Assembly (NCBI RefSeq): GCF_003047295.1
Contig: NZ_PZYZ01000001.1
Location: 682,001 to 746,000 of the forward strand
Reading direction: 5' to 3'
DNA length: 64,000 bases
Origin: Nocardioides sediminis
GTDB lineage: Bacteria > Actinomycetota > Actinomycetes > Propionibacteriales > Nocardioidaceae
Shown: piece by piece, positions 50,354 to 58,291 of the stretch
Layout: the number at the start of each line of letters is the position of its first letter
Position numbering within the stretch: the stretch's first letter is position 1
Notes under the pieces: model-generated
Told to the model about the DNA's origin: nothing
Databases searched by the model: none
Seen by the model: only the letters and a program-made list of their open reading frames with translations
Position numbers and translations under genes: made by a program

Positions 50354-51475
50354 TCAGGCGGGAAGGTGCGCCGCGAGCCGCCCGACGGTCCCGTCCACGT
50401 CGGTGAGCTTGTCGAGGCCGAAGAGCCCGATCCGGAACGTGGAGAAGTCGTCGGGCTCGTCGCACATCAGGGGCACCCCGGCGGCCACCTGCACCCCACG
50501 CTCCCTGAACCTCGCGCCGCTCCGCACGTCCGGGTCGTCGGTGAAGGCCACCACGACGCTGGGGGCTGCGAACCCGTCGGCGGCGACCGAGGCGTACCCG
50601 TGGTCGGCCAGCAGGGCGCGGACCCGGGCGCCCAGCGAGACCTGGGCCTCGCGGAGCTCATCGAGGCCGACGGCCCGGGTCTCGAGCATGAGCGCGGCGT
50701 CGTGCGCGAGCGTGTCGGTGGGCATCGTCGCGTGGTAGGGCGTCAGTCCCTGTGTGTAGGCGTCCGTGATCGTCAGCCACTTCTGCAGGTCGGCGGCGAA
50801 GCTCGTCGAGGTCGTCGACATCACCCGGGCGCGGCCGGCCTCGCTCAGCATCACGTAGCCGGCGCCCGGCGAACCGCTCCAGCCCTTCTGCGGGGCGCTG
50901 AGGAGCACGTCGACGCCGAGGTCGGCCATGTCGACCCAGAGCGCCCCCGACGCGATGCAGTCGAGGACGAGGAGCCCGCCCGCAGCGTGCGTCGCCGCGG
51001 CGACGGCGCGGACGTAGTCGTCGGGGAGCACCATGCCGGCCGCCGTCTCCACGTGGGCAGCGAGGACGACCTCGGGCCGGGTGCGCTCGATGGCCTCGAC
51101 GACCTCGGCGACCGGCGCCGGGACCCACGGCGCGTGCCGCTCGTCGGACACGGGACGGGCGCGGAGGACGGTCGTCTCGGCCGGGATGGAGCCGGCGTCG
51201 AAGATCTGCGACCAGCGGTAGGAGAACAGCCCGTTGCGGACGACCAGGCACCGCCGACCCGTCGCCAGCTGCCGGGCGACGGCCTCCATGGCGTAGGTGC
51301 CACCACCCGGGACGACCGCGACGGCCTCGGCGCCGTACGTCGTGCGAAGGACCTCGTGGATGTCCTGCATGACCCCGACGAAGCGGCGGGACATGTGGTT
51401 GAGGGACCGGTCGGTGAAGACGACCGAGTACTCCAGAAGTCCGTCGGGGTCCACGTCATGCCGGGGGAGACTCAT
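50354..51475 (-). CDS. Class V aminotransferase-fold PLP-dependent enzyme
   Basis: 373 residues. PLP site: the Schiff-base lysine in SAPQKGWSGSPG (about 200), the substrate-site VVPGGGTYAMEAVA early in the chain, and HVETAAGMVLPD with the Asp that supports the pyridine. It resembles alanine-glyoxylate or serine-pyruvate aminotransferases. The donor and acceptor are unknown. ATG at 51475 was chosen because the chain begins as in the family; an upstream in-frame ATG at 51508 adds 11 residues. Convergent with the sortase gene. Confidence 0.9.
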   Translation of the reverse strand: MSLPRHDVDPDGLLEYSVVFTDRSLNHMSRRFVGVMQDIHEVLRTTYGAEAVAVVPGGGTYAMEAVARQLATGRRCLVVRNGLFSYRWSQIFDAGSIPAETTVLRARPVSDERHAPWVPAPVAEVVEAIERTRPEVVLAAHVETAAGMVLPDDYVRAVAAATHAAGGLLVLDCIASGALWVDMADLGVDVLLSAPQKGWSGSPGAGYVMLSEAGRARVMSTTSTSFAADLQKWLTITDAYTQGLTPYHATMPTDTLAHDAALMLETRAVGLDELREAQVSLGARVRALLADHGYASVAADGFAAPSVVVAFTDDPDVRSGARFRERGVQVAAGVPLMCDEPDDFSTFRIGLFGLDKLTDVDGTVGRLAAHLPA

Positions 51476-51521
51476 CCGCGCAGACTGCCACAGGTCGCCC
51501 CGCCGCACAGCGACCGACCTT

Positions 51522-51546
51522 GTCGGAGCGGACGAGCCGCTCCGAC
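51522..51546 (-). terminator. Terminator hairpin after tRNA-Arg
   Basis: A perfect 10-bp stem GTCGGAGCGG with loop ACGAG and complement, 14 bp past the tRNA 3' end on the minus strand. It separates the tRNA from the aminotransferase promoter. Confidence 0.65.
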
Positions 51547-51560
51547 GTGGGGTGACCGGG

Positions 51561-51634
51561 CGCCCCCGACAGGATTCGAACCTGTGACCGGCGGATTAGA
51601 AGGCCGCTGCTCTATCCAGCTGAGCTACGGAGGC
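51561..51634 (-). tRNA. tRNA-Arg (TCT anticodon)
   Basis: The minus strand folds into a cloverleaf: acceptor GCCTCCG/CGGGGGC, D stem GCTC/GAGC, anticodon loop CTTCTAA (anticodon TCT), T loop TTCGAAT. The closing pair of the anticodon stem is C-T. CCA is not encoded. The 5' end (51627-51634) forms part of the direct repeat described at 51627. Confidence 0.93.
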
Positions 51635-51716
51635 GGAGGGTCGGAATGACAGTCGGGAGAAACATCGGGACAACCCGCTGTAGTTCACCGGCTTCCGACC
51701 CGGCCGCCAGTATGCC
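51627..51716. repeat. Direct repeat copy 1, overlapping tRNA-Arg 5' end
   Basis: 90 bp beginning ACGGAGGCGGAGGGTCGGAA and ending CAGTATGCC. Copy 2 at 54780 differs at about five positions. The first 8 bp are the 5' end of the tRNA gene and the rest is its upstream region. Confidence 0.85.
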
Positions 51717-51887
51717 CGACCGGACGCGGGCGAGCTGGCTCGCCCGCGTCCGCCGCCCTCGTGGACTGGGATCCGCACGAGGTGGTCGGTGCACAGCTAC
51801 CGGATCTGCCGATGTCCGCACGTCCTCCGGGACAGATCCGAGGGGGGTGAGTCCCACGCGATGCTCTGGCACCAATAGGTTCCGGTC

Positions 51888-52364
51888 ATGCCTGCTGCTC
51901 CGCACATCGCGCGTCTTCGCTCCAAGGTCGGGAACGACCTGCTCCTGTTGCCCTCAGTCGCCATCTTGCCCATCGACGACGATGGCCGCGTTCTGCTCGT
52001 TCGACAGACTGACTTCGGGTCATACGGCACCATCGGCGGCGCCGTGGACGAGGACGAGGCACCGGAAGACGCCGCGCGTCGCGAGGCCCGCGAGGAGATC
52101 GGCGCCGATGTCGAGATCACCGGGTTGGTCGGCGCCATCGGCGGCCCGGAGTTCCGTCTCACCTACCCCAACGGCGACCAGTGCGCGTATGTCAGCATCG
52201 TCTACAGCGCGAGGCTGGCTCCCGATGCGGAAACATCGCCCGACGGGCACGAAGTCGACCAGGTGCGTTGGTTCGCACGTAGTGAACTGACCGACCCGGC
52301 CGTCGGCGACTTCGCTCGAAGCACGTTCGCAGCGCTCGGGTGGATCGCGCGGCCTGCGCGCTGA
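51888..52364 (+). CDS. NUDIX hydrolase
   Basis: 158 residues. The Nudix box spans about residues 45-67, starting GGAVDEDEAPEDAAR and ending REAREEIGAD, and follows the GX5EX7REUXEEXGU pattern. Members hydrolyse nucleoside diphosphates linked to other groups, for example ADP-ribose, NADH or oxidised nucleotides; the target cannot be read here. It is the first gene of the region between the two direct repeats. A ribosome site is weak. Confidence 0.92.
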   Translation: MPAAPHIARLRSKVGNDLLLLPSVAILPIDDDGRVLLVRQTDFGSYGTIGGAVDEDEAPEDAARREAREEIGADVEITGLVGAIGGPEFRLTYPNGDQCAYVSIVYSARLAPDAETSPDGHEVDQVRWFARSELTDPAVGDFARSTFAALGWIARPAR

Positions 52365-52500
52365 AGGATGGCGCCCCGGCGCGCTCGGTCGGCCCGCGGA
52401 TTCGTGAAGGTTCTAGGTCGTCATCGACTAGGCGAAGGTCCATGTCCCTCGAACAACCGGATTTGCTGCGATCCGCGCACGCGTCAGGCCGCCGGGTTCC

Positions 52501-52647
52501 TGGGCCACGCGGGAGGAGCTGCGGATCGCGATCGTGAGGTGGATCGAGAGGACCTACCACCGCCGTCGCAAGCAGGCGGCTCTCGGACGATTGACCCCGG
52601 TTGAATACGAGCTGATCATGACCCCAACCGCCACCCAGGCGGCCTAA
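52501..52647 (+). pseudogene. IS3-family transposase remnant (C-terminal fragment)
   Basis: An open frame of 48 codons ending TAA at 52645-52647, beginning WATREELRIAIVRWIERTYH and containing ALGRLTPVEYEL. This is the typical C-terminus of IS3-family orfB transposases (after the last catalytic Glu). The sequence past the stop (AACTGTCACCAGTCCGTGCA) resembles an IS3-type terminal end. The rest of the transposase is missing, so it is dead. Confidence 0.72.
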
Positions 52648-52784
52648 CCGAAACTGTCACCAGTCCGTGCAGCAGACCCCAGAGCTTCTCGACTGTGTAC
52701 GTCGTCGCGGTCTCCTCGCGGGTCGAGCCGACCAAGCCCGAAGGTGAAGGCCTGTCGTCGGCGGAAGCCGGGTACGGTCCTGCC

Positions 52785-54313
52785 ATGCCTACGCCCCCTG
52801 CGGAGATCGCCGGCCGCTATCGGGTGCTTGAAGAGGCTGGCCGCGGCGGCATGGGTGCCGTCTACCGCTGCATCGACGAACGGTTGGGCCGCGAGGTCGC
52901 GGTCAAGCAGGTCGGCCGGATGCCCGGCGAGTCGGTGACCGACCAGGCGCGGGCGCTGCGCGAGGCACGCTCGTCTGCGGCCCTGAACCACCCGAACGTC
53001 GTGTCTGTCTACGACTCCATGGCCGAGGGCGACTCCGTCTGGCTGGTCATGGAGTACGTCGCTGGCCGGACGCTGTCCCAGATGCTGCGCGAGGACGGAC
53101 CGCTGTCTCCTCACCGGGCGGCCTGGATCGGCGCGCAGGTCGCCGACGGCCTGGCTGCCGCTCACGAGCGCGGCACCACCCACCGCGACGTGAAGCCCGG
53201 CAACGTGCTGGTCACCAAAGGGGACCGGGCCAAGATCTCCGACTTCGGCATCGCTCGCACGACCGGAGAGGCCAGCCTCACCCAGTCCGGCATCCTCACC
53301 GGCACGCCCGGCTACTTCGCACCCGAGATCGCCCGTGGCGGGGACCCCGGGCCCGCCTCCGACGTGTGGGCGCTCGGCGCGACGCTCTACCACGCCGTTG
53401 AGGGCAGGCCGCCGTACGGCGAGAACCCGAATGCGCTGCAGCTGCTCGCCAGGGTCGCGGCGGAGGATCCGCCGGCCCCCGAGCGCGCCGGGGTGCTTGC
53501 GGGCCCGATCAGCCGGATGCTGGACCGGGACCCCGCCTCACGCTGGTCGATGGCCGACGCGGCGCACGCGCTGCACCGCATCCACGAGCAGACCCCCGAG
53601 GCCGGCACCCAGGAGCGGACGCGGGCCCTCGCGGCGGTGCCCGCCACTGTCGACCCGTCTCCCGCGGGGCCCGCAGCCGCGTCGAGCCCGGCTTCGGCGC
53701 CCGCGCCTGCTCCCACGGCCGCAGAGACGCGGAGCCGTCGTCGCCGGCCGGCGGGGATAGCGGCGCTCGTCGCCGCGTTGGTCGCGGTGGTGGTGGTCAC
53801 CGCGGTCGCCCTGACGCAGATCGGCGACGATCCCGCGACGACCCCGACCGCTGACGACGAGACGCCGTCGGACACCTCCGAGCCCGCGACGCCGGAGGAC
53901 CAGACCCCGAGGGCAGCCCCGAGGCGACCGAGTCCGCGCCGGCGGAGTCCGGGCCGACCGAGACCGAGTCGGACGAGGACGAGTCGGACGAGTCGCGGGA
54001 GACGCAGCCGGCCCCGGGCAGTGGAAGAGACCCGGTCACCTTCGTCGAGGACTACTACGCAGTCCTGCCCGGTGACACCGAGGCGGGGTACTCGATGCTG
54101 TCGCCGTCGTACCAGGAGCGGCTCAGCTATGGAGCGTACGACGGGTTCTGGTCCGGCATCGGCGAGGTCACCGTGCAGGACAGCGCACCGGCGGGCGGAG
54201 GAGCCGTGGACGTCACGCTGCTGTACGACGGCGGAAGCGACGAAGTACGCCGGGTCTACCTCGAGCGCGGCCCGGACGGCTGGCTGATCTCGGGCGACGA
54301 GATCCTGGGCTGA
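52785..54313 (+). CDS. PknB-type Ser/Thr protein kinase, with an apparent frameshift in the extracytoplasmic tail
   Basis: The ATG at 52785 starts a complete Hanks-type kinase domain: GRGGMGAVY (P-loop), VAVKQVG (Lys), HRDVKPGNV (catalytic loop), SDFGIA (DFG) and GTPGYFAPE. A Pro/Ala linker and a transmembrane helix (about 327-348) follow. After a C4 run at 53905-53908, the reading frame turns from acidic Pro/Glu/Ser/Thr composition into Arg-rich nonsense; one added base restores SPEATESAPAESG, then FVEDYYAVLPGDTEAGYSM to the stop at 54313. The read-through frame ends at 54287. So either a sequencing error, a real one-base deletion or slippage. The kinase domain itself is intact. A palindrome follows at 54321. 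Confidence 0.85.
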
Positions 54314-54320
54314 GCCGGCT

Positions 54321-54342
54321 CGCGACGCCGGCCGGCGTCGCG
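54321..54342. terminator. Perfect 22-bp palindrome after the kinase gene
   Basis: CGCGACGCCGGCCGGCGTCGCG, a self-complementary block 8 bp after the stop at 54313. It would fold into a hairpin with a very tight loop and probably acts as a terminator. Confidence 0.45.
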
Positions 54343-54361
54343 CCGAACCACGGAGTCGGCG

Positions 54362-54657
54362 TCAGAGCGGGACTTCCTCGTCGAGCGCGTAGACGGTCTG
54401 GTCGCCATCGACCATGTCGTCGAAGTACTTCATGTGCTCGAGAGATGCATCGACGTCGTCTGCCTCCTCGAGGAGTGGCTGCAGGTTCCAGCCGTCCAGG
54501 GTCGAGGGCCCGTGGAAGGTGATGAGCCATGCACAGGAATGTCCGCGCGTCCCGCGCAACTCCCTCGAGCAGGGCCTGCTCGGCGCGACGCTTCAGCACG
54601 ATCAAAGGACGCACTGGCCCACGCGTAGAACTGCTGCCAGCTATCGGCCGCGTCCAA
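54362..54657 (-). pseudogene. Decayed gene, frames joined across two apparent frameshifts
   Basis: Three minus-strand frames together make one plausible product of about 100 residues: MDAADSWQQFYAWASASF from 54657, then LKRRAEQALLEGVARDARTF, then CAWLITFHGPSTLDGWNLQP, ending in the acidic MVDGDQTVYALDEEVPL at 54362. No single frame carries it. I do not recognise the family. It lies inside the repeat-bounded insert and looks disabled. Confidence 0.5.
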
Positions 54658-54779
54658 AACGGCCCGAGAGCTGGTTCTCAGTCGCGTTCCGGAGTGTGCG
54701 ATGCGGCATTCCGAATCCGGACCAGGGGCCGCGTTTCTACGTCTGTCCGTGCAGGTCAGAACTGTATTTCCTACCCCCC

Positions 54780-54870
54780 ACGGAGGCGGGGGGTCGGAAT
54801 GACAGTCGGGAGAAACATCGGGACAACCCGTTGTAGGTCAGCCGGCTTCCGACCCGGCCGTCAGTATGCC
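54780..54870. repeat. Direct repeat copy 2
   Basis: 91 bp, from ACGGAGGCGGGGGGTCGGAA to CAGTATGCC, same orientation as copy 1 and about 95% identical by eye (four substitutions and one inserted G). It bounds the right side of the insert. Confidence 0.85.
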
Positions 54871-54970
54871 GCAACCGTTCCCAACTGGCGGATCCAGCGG
54901 AGCGCGCCCGCAGTACCCGGGCAGTAGACATCGCCACCGGCGACCCGCACCCGCCCCAGCTTGCGGCCTG

Positions 54971-56335
54971 TCATGGCGCACCGGATCCGTGGCACGTCTT
55001 CCACTTCCTGCCGGAGCCACACGGGCAGGGCTCGTTGCGGCCGCGCGCGGCGTCGGCTCGGGCGTAGTCGGCCATCAGCTCCGCGGGGGCGCGGCCCTCC
55101 CGCAGGAGCTGGGCCATGCGTGCCATCGGTTCGCCGACGTGGTGGAAGAAGGACAGGTAGCCGGGGCAGAGGTAGTGCTGGCCGGGCTCCCCGCTCGGAG
55201 CCGTCGTGAACCGGTCCTTGGGGCACCCCCCGTTGCAGGCGAAGAGCACGTCGCACTCACGGCAGGTCCGGGTGAGCGTGTCGCGCTTGTCCTGCCCGAA
55301 CTTCCGCTGCTGCGCCAGGTCGACCAGCTCGAGCATGGTGCGGTCGCCGATGTTACCGAGCAGGTGTGCCGGCTCGACGAAGTGGTCGCACGAGTAGAGG
55401 TCGCCGTTGTGCTCCAGTGCCAGCTGGGACCCACACGTCTCCGCGTGCACGCACATGCCACCGCCCTCGCCGTACCAGGAGGCCAGCGCCGTGTCGAAGA
55501 CCTGGACGTAGACCGACCCGATGTCGTGGCGGACCCAGTCCTCGAAAACCTCGATCACGAACCGGCCGTACTGCTCGGGGGAGACCGAGCGTCGCGTCAC
55601 CAGCGAACCCTCCTGGACGTACAGGGGCCGGCTGCGGACCCCGCTGCCCCAGCCCTCGTCCGCGATCGGCAGGGTCTCCGGGGTCGCCCGCTCGATGATC
55701 GGGATGAGCTGGATGAACGAGGCGCCCAGGTCGTCGCGCAGGTAGCGGTAGACCTCGCCCCCGTGGTCACCGTTGGCGGCGTTGATCGTGGTCAGCACGT
55801 TCCACTCGACGCCGTGCCGCTTCAGCACGTCGAGCCCCTTCAGCACCCGATGCGAGGTGGGCTTGCCGCCCTTGTCGACCCGGTAGGCGTCGTGCATCGA
55901 CGGCGGACCGTCGATCGAGATCCCGACCAGGAAGTCGTGCTCCCGCAAGAAGGCGCCCCACTCGTCGTTCAACAGGGTCCCGTTGGTCTGCAGCGTGTTC
56001 AGCACCTGCTGCCCCGGGCGCTTGTACCGCGCCTGGAGCTCGATCGCCCGCCGGAAGAAGTCCAGCCCCATCATGGTCGGCTCCCCGCCCTGCCAGGCCA
56101 TCACGACCTCGGACGCCGTCGGGTGCGCCTCCAGCAGCTGCCGGACGTACGTCTCCTGCATCTCCTCGGCCATCCGGAACCTGCTGCCGGGATAGAGCAT
56201 CTCCTTGGACAGGAAGAAGCAGTACTCGCAGTCGAGGTTGCACACGGCGCCCGTCGGCTTCACCATCACGTGGAACAGGCGTCCGCCCCCCGGCCCGGTG
56301 GGGGTGGGAACCGCCGTGGCGGCGCTCTCCGTCAT
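54971..56335 (-). CDS. Anaerobic sulfatase-maturase-type radical SAM enzyme with SEC-C tail
   Basis: 454 residues. The radical SAM cluster CNLDCEYC (about 32-39) is followed by GGEPTMMG, a core with NLTINAAN-type spacing, and SPASM-type cysteines in CHECDVLFACNGGCPKDRF-like order (CRECDVLFACNGGCP). The C-terminal NEPCPCGSGRKWKTCHG is a SEC-C zinc motif. The family converts an active-site Cys or Ser of sulfatases to formylglycine using SAM. The cognate sulfatase with a Cys-type motif is in the same operon at 58292. Last gene of five; it starts 7 bp after the antiporter stop. Confidence 0.93.
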   Translation of the reverse strand: MTESAATAVPTPTGPGGGRLFHVMVKPTGAVCNLDCEYCFFLSKEMLYPGSRFRMAEEMQETYVRQLLEAHPTASEVVMAWQGGEPTMMGLDFFRRAIELQARYKRPGQQVLNTLQTNGTLLNDEWGAFLREHDFLVGISIDGPPSMHDAYRVDKGGKPTSHRVLKGLDVLKRHGVEWNVLTTINAANGDHGGEVYRYLRDDLGASFIQLIPIIERATPETLPIADEGWGSGVRSRPLYVQEGSLVTRRSVSPEQYGRFVIEVFEDWVRHDIGSVYVQVFDTALASWYGEGGGMCVHAETCGSQLALEHNGDLYSCDHFVEPAHLLGNIGDRTMLELVDLAQQRKFGQDKRDTLTRTCRECDVLFACNGGCPKDRFTTAPSGEPGQHYLCPGYLSFFHHVGEPMARMAQLLREGRAPAELMADYARADAARGRNEPCPCGSGRKWKTCHGSGAP

Positions 56336-56342
56336 CTCTCCG

Positions 56343-57590
56343 TCACCGCCCCAGCCGCCGTCGCAGCGGAGTGACCGTGACCGGTCCGCCCGGCTCCGGC
56401 CCCGCCGCCGACGCGACCCGGCCGTAGCGACGTGCCAGCGGCGCCGCGGTCAGCCCGTGGGCGACGACGCTGATCAGGATGGTCGTCGCCAGCACGGTGA
56501 CGGCGTCGTCGGCGTGGGACCCGAGCGCCTCCAGGGCCAGGAGGGCGAAGACCAGCGAGGCCAGGCCGCGCGGGCCGAACCAGCCGACGAACAGGACCGT
56601 GGTGCGACCCAGCCCCGCACCGATCAAGGCCAGCGCGACCGGGAGCATCCGAACCACGGTGAGGCTGAGGACGGCGTAGAGGACGACCGCCGCGCTGATG
56701 CGGTCGAGCATGATCGGGACGGCGACGGCGCCGAAGGCCATCCACACCAGCGAGGCCAGCAGGGTGCCCATCTGCTCGAGGAACTCCAGCTCGGCCGGTG
56801 CCCGTCGGCCGGCGGTCGCCCCGAAGGCCAGCCCCCCGCAGAACGCCGCGACGAAACCGTTGCCGTTCAGCGTGAGCGCCAGCGCGTACGCCGCCAGCGC
56901 GAGGGCCAGGACCGCGATGCCGGCGAACGCCTCGGCGGCCGTCCCGCGTCGCCGCGCCTCGCGCAGCGCCAGGCCGCCGACCCCGCCGACCCCGACGCCC
57001 ACCGCCGCCCCGATGAGGAGCTCGACGGCGGCCCGCCCGGGGCTCTCGGCGTGCTCCAGCCCCGCGGCGGTGGCGGCGCCCGCGATGGCCAGCATCACCA
57101 CCGGGGTGGCGATGCCGTCGTTGAGGCCGCTCTCGACGGTGATGAGCTGGCGGATCCGCGAGGGCACGACCGGGTTGGTCACCACCGGCACGCCGAGGGC
57201 GGCATCGGTGGGGGCCAGCGCGGCCCCGACGAACAACGCCAACCACACCCCGAGGGCCGGGAACATCCATGCAGCCAGCCCCCAGCCCAGCAGGATGGTC
57301 AGCGGCAGGCCGACCGCCAGCAGGCGCAGGTAGCGGCCGACGTCGCGGCGCAGCTCCTGCACGGGCAGTCGCGCGGCGTCGGAGAACAGCACCCACACCA
57401 GCGTGAGCTCGACCAGCGGGGTCAGGGGCTCCGGCGTCGACGGTCCGTCGACCAGGTCCCAGCCGGCCAGGGCGACCCCCACGACGATGAACATGATCGG
57501 CGCCGTGACGTCCGCCCGCTCCAGGCGGTTGGAGACCAGCCCCCAGGCGAACAGCGCCGCGGCGGCGACCGCGACGGCCGTGACCTCCAT
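56343..57590 (-). CDS. Cation:proton antiporter (CPA1-type)
   Basis: 415 residues with about twelve transmembrane helices. Landmarks: ALAPTDAALGVPVV on one helix and ESGLNDGIATPVVM on another, the two conserved Asp sites of CPA1 Na+/H+ exchangers. GWFGPRGLASLVFALLAL follows near the end. It should exchange Na+ or K+ for protons to hold internal pH. Placed between the DUF6325-like small genes and the sulfatase maturase; the link is not obvious. Confidence 0.9.
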   Translation of the reverse strand: MEVTAVAVAAAALFAWGLVSNRLERADVTAPIMFIVVGVALAGWDLVDGPSTPEPLTPLVELTLVWVLFSDAARLPVQELRRDVGRYLRLLAVGLPLTILLGWGLAAWMFPALGVWLALFVGAALAPTDAALGVPVVTNPVVPSRIRQLITVESGLNDGIATPVVMLAIAGAATAAGLEHAESPGRAAVELLIGAAVGVGVGGVGGLALREARRRGTAAEAFAGIAVLALALAAYALALTLNGNGFVAAFCGGLAFGATAGRRAPAELEFLEQMGTLLASLVWMAFGAVAVPIMLDRISAAVVLYAVLSLTVVRMLPVALALIGAGLGRTTVLFVGWFGPRGLASLVFALLALEALGSHADDAVTVLATTILISVVAHGLTAAPLARRYGRVASAAGPEPGGPVTVTPLRRRLGR

Positions 57591-57622
57591 GTCGGGCGCT
57601 CCCGTCTCGGTCGGGGATCGGA

Positions 57623-57775
57623 TCAGCGGCGGTCGCGGCGGTCGTCGCGGCGGTCGCGGCGGTCCTCGCGGCGGTCCTCGCGGCGATCGGTCCGCCGGTT
57701 GATGCCGTGCGCCACCACGACGGCACCGCCGACCGCGGCCACGGTCCTGCGCCTGCGCCTTGCTGCCATGGGCAT
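57623..57775 (-). CDS. Small basic repeat-tailed protein
   Basis: 50 residues. A short hydrophobic stretch (TVAAVGGAVVVAHG) is followed by a C-terminal tail of repeated Arg/Asp pairs (DRREDRREDRRDRRDDRRD). A good ribosome site (GAAGGAG) precedes the ATG at 57775. It starts 1 bp after the DUF6325-like stop, so it is co-transcribed. Function unknown. Confidence 0.7.
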   Translation of the reverse strand: MPMAARRRRRTVAAVGGAVVVAHGINRRTDRREDRREDRRDRRDDRRDRR

Positions 57776-57776
57776 G

Positions 57777-58235
57777 TCAGTCTCCTTCCTCGTCGGTCTC
57801 TGCGGCATCTGCCTCGGCGGCCGCGATCACGGCCTGGACGGGGATCCGCCCGCTGGCGGCCAGCTGCCCGCCGGCACGGCGTACGGCGGAACCGAATGGC
57901 GCGGCCCACAGGTTCTCCCAGACGAGAACGGCGGCCGAGCTCCCCGGCTCGATGGTCTCGACCAGGTCGATGACGTCCTGCTCGCTCAGCAGCATCGCCA
58001 GCTCCGTCTCGAAGGCGCGCAGCTCGCCGATGTCGCTGTCCTCCATGTCGGTGGCCTCGAAGACCTCGTACCCGCCGTCGTCGTGCCGGGTCAGGAAGAT
58101 CAGGTCCAGGACGCGGACCAGCTCGCGGTCGACCAGGTCCTTGAGGATCGGGGCGACCTCGCCGGTGAACTTCGGTTCCGGGAACTCGACCACGATCCAG
58201 TCGACCGGGCCCAGCTCGTCGATGTTGATGCTCAT
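57777..58235 (-). CDS. DUF6325-family protein (paralogue 2 of 2)
   Basis: 152 residues. PVDWIVVEFPEPKFTG opens the domain, DRELVRVLDLIFLTRHDDGG follows, and the ends ENLWAAPFG and SGRIPVQAVIAAAEA match the protein at 17793. Tail acidic (AAETDEEGD). No operator box is found nearby, unlike its paralogue. Position two in the sulfatase operon, starting 56 bp after the sulfatase stop. Confidence 0.87.
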   Translation of the reverse strand: MSINIDELGPVDWIVVEFPEPKFTGEVAPILKDLVDRELVRVLDLIFLTRHDDGGYEVFEATDMEDSDIGELRAFETELAMLLSEQDVIDLVETIEPGSSAAVLVWENLWAAPFGSAVRRAGGQLAASGRIPVQAVIAAAEADAAETDEEGD

Positions 58236-58291
58236 GCATGACTCCTCTCGTGATGCTGGTGCGCCGGACAGGTCGGTCCCGGCGCGGAAGC

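Noticed and set aside
51561-51634. tRNA-Arg as a normal integrase attachment site
   Set aside because: The repeated segment is at the 5' end and upstream region, not the 3' end, and no integrase gene is present.
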